Shown here one piece after another: positions 5,459 through 8,809 of a stretch of 8,809 bases of DNA. The stretch comes from an uncultured Microcaldota archaeon (GTDB lineage: Archaea > Micrarchaeota > Micrarchaeia > Anstonellales > Bilamarchaeaceae): the NCBI GenBank assembly GCA_903920925.1, contig CAIXOA010000004.1, positions 1 to 8,809 of the forward strand, given 5' to 3'. The stretch's first letter is position 1, and each line of letters starts with the position of its first letter. The notes under the pieces are model-generated. The model did no database searches and was not told the DNA's origin. It saw nothing but the letters and a program-made list of their open reading frames with translations. A program made the position numbers and the translations under genes.

Positions 5459-6739
5459 TTAATTCCTGCGCCCCCTCGCAGCCGCGAGGAGGAACGTGAA
5501 GAGCAGGATGAATGCGGCCGGGCAGGCGGGATTGGGGCTCGCGCCCGGGCTCACTGTGAAGCCGCCCTGGCGGGAGTACGTGAGGGTGTCGCTTATCTCC
5601 GTGCCCTGCATCGTTATCATGTAGGGGATGCGGTAGATGCTGCCGCCCCCGAGCGCATCCGTGCTGAGGTAGAATGTGAGGATTTTCCTTCCGCCGGGCG
5701 GGAGCGCCACTATGCCGGAGTCCTCGCTGTGGATGTAGGGCGGGAATATGATTGTGTAAGTCGGGGTCACGTATTTCTGGCCGGGGTTGGTGAGAACGAC
5801 GTTGAATTCCGTGCCGTCATAGGCGGCGTAGGCGCTCGCGATGGGCGGGAAGGGCGTGCTCTCGGAGATGTGGATGCGCGTGACCGTGTCGAAGGAGAAC
5901 GGGCCTCCCTTTGCGGAGAGGCGGTCGGCGGCGCCGGACTGGTCAGCGGAATAGGAGCTGGCGATGCGGCGCGCGTCCAGGTATCCGAACTCCTGGAAGG
6001 TGGGGTCTGCGGGGACCCATTGGCCGCCTATCCTGAGCTCGGCCCAGGCGTGCTGCTGCCAGCCGCCGCTGGTGGAGATGCTTGCCTGCCCTTCGGCCGG
6101 CGGGCCGGTGAAAACGTAGCCCGAGACATAGCGGTTCTCCACGCCCAATGAGTTGGCGAATGAGAGCAGGAGGTGCGTGAAGCCGACGCAGACCGCGCCG
6201 TGGCCGGAATAGACCTCTGCGGCCGGGGAATCCATTCCCCAGAACGCGGTGTCATAATTGACGTTCTTGTGCACCCAGGAGGTGAGGGATGCCATGGCAT
6301 CGAGCTCGCCCTCGCTTTCGGAGGTGTAGGATTTGGCGAAAGCGGACATGACGGGCGTGTAGTTGGTGAGGGGCGAGCCTGGGAAGGAGCGGTTCTGGAA
6401 GGGCGGGTTGGATTCCAGCGAGGGAAGATATGTTACCTCGACCGTGGCCGTGGCGGTTATCGTCTTCGGCGCCTGGAGGGTGGATGGGCTGTAGATGAGG
6501 CGGATCTCGTCGCCCTGGCGGACCAGCTCGCCGTCGCTCGTGTTCATCTGGATGACATGCTGGTAGGGGGATTCAAGCAGGAAGGAGCTGTTGAGCAGGA
6601 CCTCGCGGAGCGTGCCGTTGGACTGGATGTCCCATTCCTTCTCCACCTCCGCGACCATGTGGCCGGTGTAGGATGCGAAGGAGGGGGAGATGAGGATGAG
6701 GAGGAGGAAAAGGAGCGCGCACGAACCCGGGGCCCTCAT
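5459..6739 (-). CDS. Exported transglutaminase-like cysteine protease-fold protein, C-terminally anchored
   Basis: The 426-residue product begins with a signal peptide (about residues 1-22, hydrophobic LLFLLLILI core, likely cleavage after SFA). A beta-rich domain at about 23-125 precedes a transglutaminase-like core, with the catalytic triad visible as Cys184 (GAVCVGF), His230 (QQHAWAEL) and Asp245 (VPADPTFQ). Residues about 308-395 look like an Ig/CARDB-type beta sandwich. The end is Cys-Pro, a 14-residue hydrophobic stretch and RGRRN, like archaeal CTERM sorting tails of the CGP-CTERM kind. Only three cysteines exist: one in the signal peptide, the catalytic one, and the one in the tail. 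Five N-X-S/T sequons lie at 41, 50, 66, 116 and 126. Family members act as proteases, crosslinkers or amidases; the substrate is unknown. It is probably on the outer face of the membrane. Its ATG overlaps the purD stop (ATGA), so translation is likely coupled. Confidence 0.88.
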   Translation of the reverse strand: MRAPGSCALLFLLLILISPSFASYTGHMVAEVEKEWDIQSNGTLREVLLNSSFLLESPYQHVIQMNTSDGELVRQGDEIRLIYSPSTLQAPKTITATATVEVTYLPSLESNPPFQNRSFPGSPLTNYTPVMSAFAKSYTSESEGELDAMASLTSWVHKNVNYDTAFWGMDSPAAEVYSGHGAVCVGFTHLLLSFANSLGVENRYVSGYVFTGPPAEGQASISTSGGWQQHAWAELRIGGQWVPADPTFQEFGYLDARRIASSYSADQSGAADRLSAKGGPFSFDTVTRIHISESTPFPPIASAYAAYDGTEFNVVLTNPGQKYVTPTYTIIFPPYIHSEDSGIVALPPGGRKILTFYLSTDALGGGSIYRIPYMITMQGTEISDTLTYSRQGGFTVSPGASPNPACPAAFILLFTFLLAAARGRRN

Positions 6740-8031
6740 CGTTTCAGCCTGCGCATGTGCTCCGTCCTTTTGCTGATGAGGGGCGGCGTGCCTATGTCAG
6801 GCCTGTGCCAGAGGGGGCCGTGGACCGCGCGCGTGCAGCATTCCGCCTTCCCCTCGGCGCGCTCGAGCGAGGCGTCCTGGGCGGCCACGGCGACGGCGCG
6901 GGAGGAGGTGGTGTAGATTTCGCCAGCCTCCTCGTAAACGGAGCCGAAGAAGGTTTTCCCGCCGCATTCCCAGACTGCCTTGCTGTCGATGGATACCTTG
7001 CAGTCCTTTTTTCCGTTCTCCGGGTAGCCCTCGGGGACGAGATATTTCACGACGGTGCAGTTGGGCGAGAACGCGACGGGGATGAGGCTGCCGTCCGCGA
7101 TGGACTGGAGGATGCCGGAGAGCTGGGTGCGGAGCACCATGAGTACGTTCATCGCCTCGGGGTCCCCGAACCGCGCATTATATTCTATCAGCTTTACGCC
7201 GTCCTTTGTTATCATGAAGCCGCCGTAGAGGACGCCCCTGAACGGGTTGCCTTCCGCGCGCATCGCGCCGATGGTCTGCTGCATTATGGACTTCGCCCCC
7301 TCCAGGTCCTTGAGCTCCATGAACGGGAGGAGGCGGCCGGTGGAGTAGGAGCCCATGCCCCCGGTGTTGGGGCCGGCGTCATTTACGAACGCCCGCTTGT
7401 GGTCCTGCACCGGCGGCATCACGGAAAGGCGCTCGCCGTCGGAAAAAGCCTGGAGGCTGAACTCCTCGCCGTCCAGTTTTTCCTCCAGAAGGGCCTGCTT
7501 GTCCTTCTTCAAAAGTTCGGAAACGTAATTCAAAACGTCCTCCTCGGAATGGAGGTGCTCGCCCATCACGCGGACGCCCTTCCCACCGGTCAGGCCGAGG
7601 GGCTTCACCACCACCTCCTTGTGCTGGGCGAGGAAGGCGGATGCTTCGTCGGCATTGCCCACGACCTTGAAGGCTGGGAGGCCGGGAACCTTGTGGTTGT
7701 GAAGGAGTGTGCGGGCGTATCCCTTGTCCCATTCTATCCGCGCTGCCTGCCTGGACGGGGAGGCGGCCTTTATGCCCGCGGAGGCGAGGATGTCGGTGAC
7801 GCCCTTCTCCAGAAGGCCGTCCGGGCTGACGAAGGCGAGGTCGATTCCCTTCTCCTTGCACCAGGAAACGACGGTTTCCTTGTCGGCGGGGTTGCAGATG
7901 AGCACTTCCTGGGAGAGGGAAGCAATGCCCGGGTGCTTCTTCTCCATTATGGAATAGAGGGAGGAGCTCTTGGAAAGCTGCTCCGCGATTGCGTGCTCGC
8001 GCGCGCCTGAACCCACGAGGACTACCTTCAT
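6736..8031 (-). CDS. purD: Phosphoribosylamine--glycine ligase (GAR synthetase)
   Basis: PurD joins glycine to 5-phosphoribosylamine with ATP, the second step of de novo purine synthesis in the cytoplasm. The 431-residue product has the usual length. Visible motifs are the N-terminal loop GSGAREHA at 7-14, the ATP-grasp glycine-rich segment VVKPLGLTGGKGV at 141-153, the PPVQDHKRAF and DAGPNTGGMGS stretch at 206-228, and the metal-binding IEYNARFGDPE at 282-292 with Glu283 and Asn285. The C-terminal domain holds SSRAVAVAA and HRPDIGTPP. In the N-domain the usual PGN is HPGIAS and the usual GPE is SPD at 69-71, which I associate from memory with archaeal-type PurD. ATG at 8031 is preferred over GTG at 8034 because it gives the canonical MKVVLVG start with GGTGG six bases upstream. 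It overlaps the microprotein stop by one base and the next gene by four. Confidence 0.96.
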   Translation of the reverse strand: MKVVLVGSGAREHAIAEQLSKSSSLYSIMEKKHPGIASLSQEVLICNPADKETVVSWCKEKGIDLAFVSPDGLLEKGVTDILASAGIKAASPSRQAARIEWDKGYARTLLHNHKVPGLPAFKVVGNADEASAFLAQHKEVVVKPLGLTGGKGVRVMGEHLHSEEDVLNYVSELLKKDKQALLEEKLDGEEFSLQAFSDGERLSVMPPVQDHKRAFVNDAGPNTGGMGSYSTGRLLPFMELKDLEGAKSIMQQTIGAMRAEGNPFRGVLYGGFMITKDGVKLIEYNARFGDPEAMNVLMVLRTQLSGILQSIADGSLIPVAFSPNCTVVKYLVPEGYPENGKKDCKVSIDSKAVWECGGKTFFGSVYEEAGEIYTTSSRAVAVAAQDASLERAEGKAECCTRAVHGPLWHRPDIGTPPLISKRTEHMRRLKR

Positions 8032-8180
8032 CACTTACCACCAAGGATTTTGGAAAATGTCTGGGAAAGGATTGCGAGCGCGTCCATTTTGTACTGGCGC
8101 GTGATCATGTAGGAGCGGGGGCGGGAGAGCTTCCTCACTATGTCGAAGCGGTAAAGCGTCTGTTTTTCCTTCGGCGGCAT
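8031..8180 (-). CDS. 49-residue basic microprotein
   Basis: This short frame has strong support for being real. It has a GAGGT Shine-Dalgarno at 8187-8191, six bases before ATG 8180. It fills the gap between two co-oriented genes exactly, starting 4 nt after the upstream stop. Its TGA shares one base with the purD ATG (TGATG). The product begins MPPKEKQTLYRFDIVRKLSR and continues with a stretch rich in Tyr, Ile and Leu, ending SKILGGK. It is basic, with 11 Lys/Arg, has no cysteine and no membrane segment, and probably forms one or two helices. I do not recognise the family. Its place next to a winged-helix protein suggests a nucleic-acid or partner-binding role, which is inference. Confidence 0.72.
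   Translation of the reverse strand: MPPKEKQTLYRFDIVRKLSRPRSYMITRQYKMDALAILSQTFSKILGGK
8038..8042 (-). promoter_or_regulatory. Shine-Dalgarno GGTGG before purD
   Basis: Minus-strand GGTGG, inside the last codons of the microprotein gene, is followed by TAAGTG and then the ATG at 8031. Its spacing favours this ATG over the GTG at 8034. Confidence 0.6.
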
Positions 8181-8184
8181 GTTC

Positions 8185-8793
8185 CTACCTCTTCCTTATG
8201 AAGCCGTTCTTTATGAGCGAGTCGAGGCCCTCCTCCACCCTGCCCGCGGCGACGTTGTTGAGCTTGGCAAACTCCAGGACGTCTATCTCGCCGTCGTGGG
8301 TGCGTATCCACTCGAAAAGCTGGGATTGCAGCTCGGTCTCGCCCACGCCCTCCAGGCGCTGGACGCGCTCCCGCAGGCCCTCGTTCTTGCGCTCGTATTC
8401 CACGACGAGGCGGGCGTTCTGCGCGCTCGCCTGCACGAGGTCGTTGTATTTCTTCTCGAGCGAGGAGTGTTTCTGGGCGAGGTCCTTGAGCTTGGAGTAC
8501 ATCTCCATCTTCTCGCTGTCTATAGCCTCCGCGAGGGACTTCATCAGCGTGAAATAGAAGGGGTAGACGGACTGGATGGGGACGTCGTAATACGCGGTGA
8601 GTATCTGGAACATGTTCAGGAGCATCAGCCCCATGCCGAGGGAGCGCGAGACGTGGTTCTCCATGTTCGGGACGGTGTACTTGAGCACTATCGCGTTGCG
8701 CAGGAGCTCGATGCGGTAGTAGAGGTACGGCTTTCCGTTGAGGTCCTCGGACTCCACCTTCTCTATTATGAGCGCCTCCTCGGAATAGTCCAT
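8185..8793 (-). CDS. Coiled-coil protein with C-terminal winged helix, start possibly outside window
   Basis: I do not recognise the family. The first ATG in this frame is at 8793, but the frame stays open to the window edge, adding at least LGFNR, and no Shine-Dalgarno is visible before that ATG, so the true start may lie further upstream. From that ATG the product is 202 residues. Residues 1-90 form a mixed domain with aromatic-rich segments (PYLYYRIELL, YYDVPIQSVYPFYF) and a hydrophobic, Met-rich helix around 52-67. Residues 92-150 are charged with heptad-like Leu/Val spacing, a probable coiled coil. Residues 153-202 look like a winged helix: helix LQSQLFEWI, then VLEFAKLNNVAAGRVEEGLDSLIKNGFIRKR. 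This suggests a dimeric DNA-binding or assembly factor. It heads the visible part of the operon, four bases before the microprotein gene. Confidence 0.85.
   Translation of the reverse strand: MDYSEEALIIEKVESEDLNGKPYLYYRIELLRNAIVLKYTVPNMENHVSRSLGMGLMLLNMFQILTAYYDVPIQSVYPFYFTLMKSLAEAIDSEKMEMYSKLKDLAQKHSSLEKKYNDLVQASAQNARLVVEYERKNEGLRERVQRLEGVGETELQSQLFEWIRTHDGEIDVLEFAKLNNVAAGRVEEGLDSLIKNGFIRKR
8187..8191 (-). promoter_or_regulatory. Shine-Dalgarno GAGGT before the microprotein gene
   Basis: Minus-strand GAGGT overlaps the TAG stop region of the upstream gene and lies six bases before ATG 8180. It is one of the best matches to the archaeal anti-Shine-Dalgarno in the window and is the main evidence that the 49-codon frame is translated. 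Confidence 0.65.
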
Positions 8794-8809
8794 CCTGTTG
8801 AAGCCCAGG

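Noticed and set aside
5441..6916. Two long plus-strand open frames opposite the transglutaminase gene
   Set aside because: They lie opposite a gene with signal peptide, catalytic triad and anchor, and show Gly/Val/Arg-rich sequence typical of antisense frames.
6757..8010. Plus-strand open frame of 417 codons
   Set aside because: It is antisense to purD, whose motifs are all present on the minus strand. It is a shadow of GC-rich codon use.
8032..8034. GTG one codon upstream as the purD start
   Set aside because: The ATG at 8031 gives the family-typical MKVVLVG start, with better spacing to GGTGG and the TGATG junction.
1..8809. CRISPR arrays, tRNA or rRNA genes, insertion sequences
   Set aside because: I saw no regularly spaced repeats, no tRNA-like or rRNA-like stretch, no transposase motifs and no terminal inverted repeats; nearly all bases are accounted for by coding sequence.

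Overview
This GC-rich window (roughly 60% by eye) comes from an archaeon. It carries an archaeal/eukaryotic-type PCNA sliding clamp. The clearest ribosome binding sites are GGTGG, GGTGA or GAGGT. One gene has an archaeal TATA-like box placed for leaderless transcription. Ile is often ATA and Arg often AGG, at least in the PCNA gene. Most genes next to PCNA and PurD are unrecognised, which fits a poorly sampled, uncultivated lineage, perhaps DPANN-like. The phylum cannot be fixed from this window.

Layout. (1) Positions 1-3734, minus strand: one very long open frame of at least 1244 codons that runs off the left edge. It encodes a large cytoplasmic-looking protein of helical blocks joined by Pro/Ala-rich linkers, with internal repeats. 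It is the least familiar and most interesting gene here. (2) Positions 3735-3905: a 171-bp divergent intergenic region with a promoter in each direction and an 8-bp inverted repeat between them. (3) Positions 3906-4649, plus strand: PCNA. (4) Positions 4646-8809, minus strand: a compact run of five genes. In transcription order these are a coiled-coil/winged-helix protein whose start may lie off the right edge, a 49-residue basic microprotein, purD, an exported transglutaminase-like protein with a C-terminal Cys-Pro anchor, and a 259-residue unknown protein. Spacings are 4 nt, a 1-nt overlap (TGATG), a 4-nt overlap (ATGA) and 33 nt, so this is probably an operon with translational coupling. 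Its last gene meets PCNA tail to tail, with both stop codons inside one CTAG.

Function. PCNA (replication clamp) and PurD (second step of de novo purine synthesis) are housekeeping genes. The transglutaminase-like protein is probably a glycosylated, membrane-anchored surface enzyme. The winged-helix protein and its microprotein could be regulators, but nothing here shows a target. The large protein has no recognised domain; its helical repeats and long linkers suggest a scaffold or multi-partner binding protein, which is inference only. Long open frames antisense to these genes are shadows.
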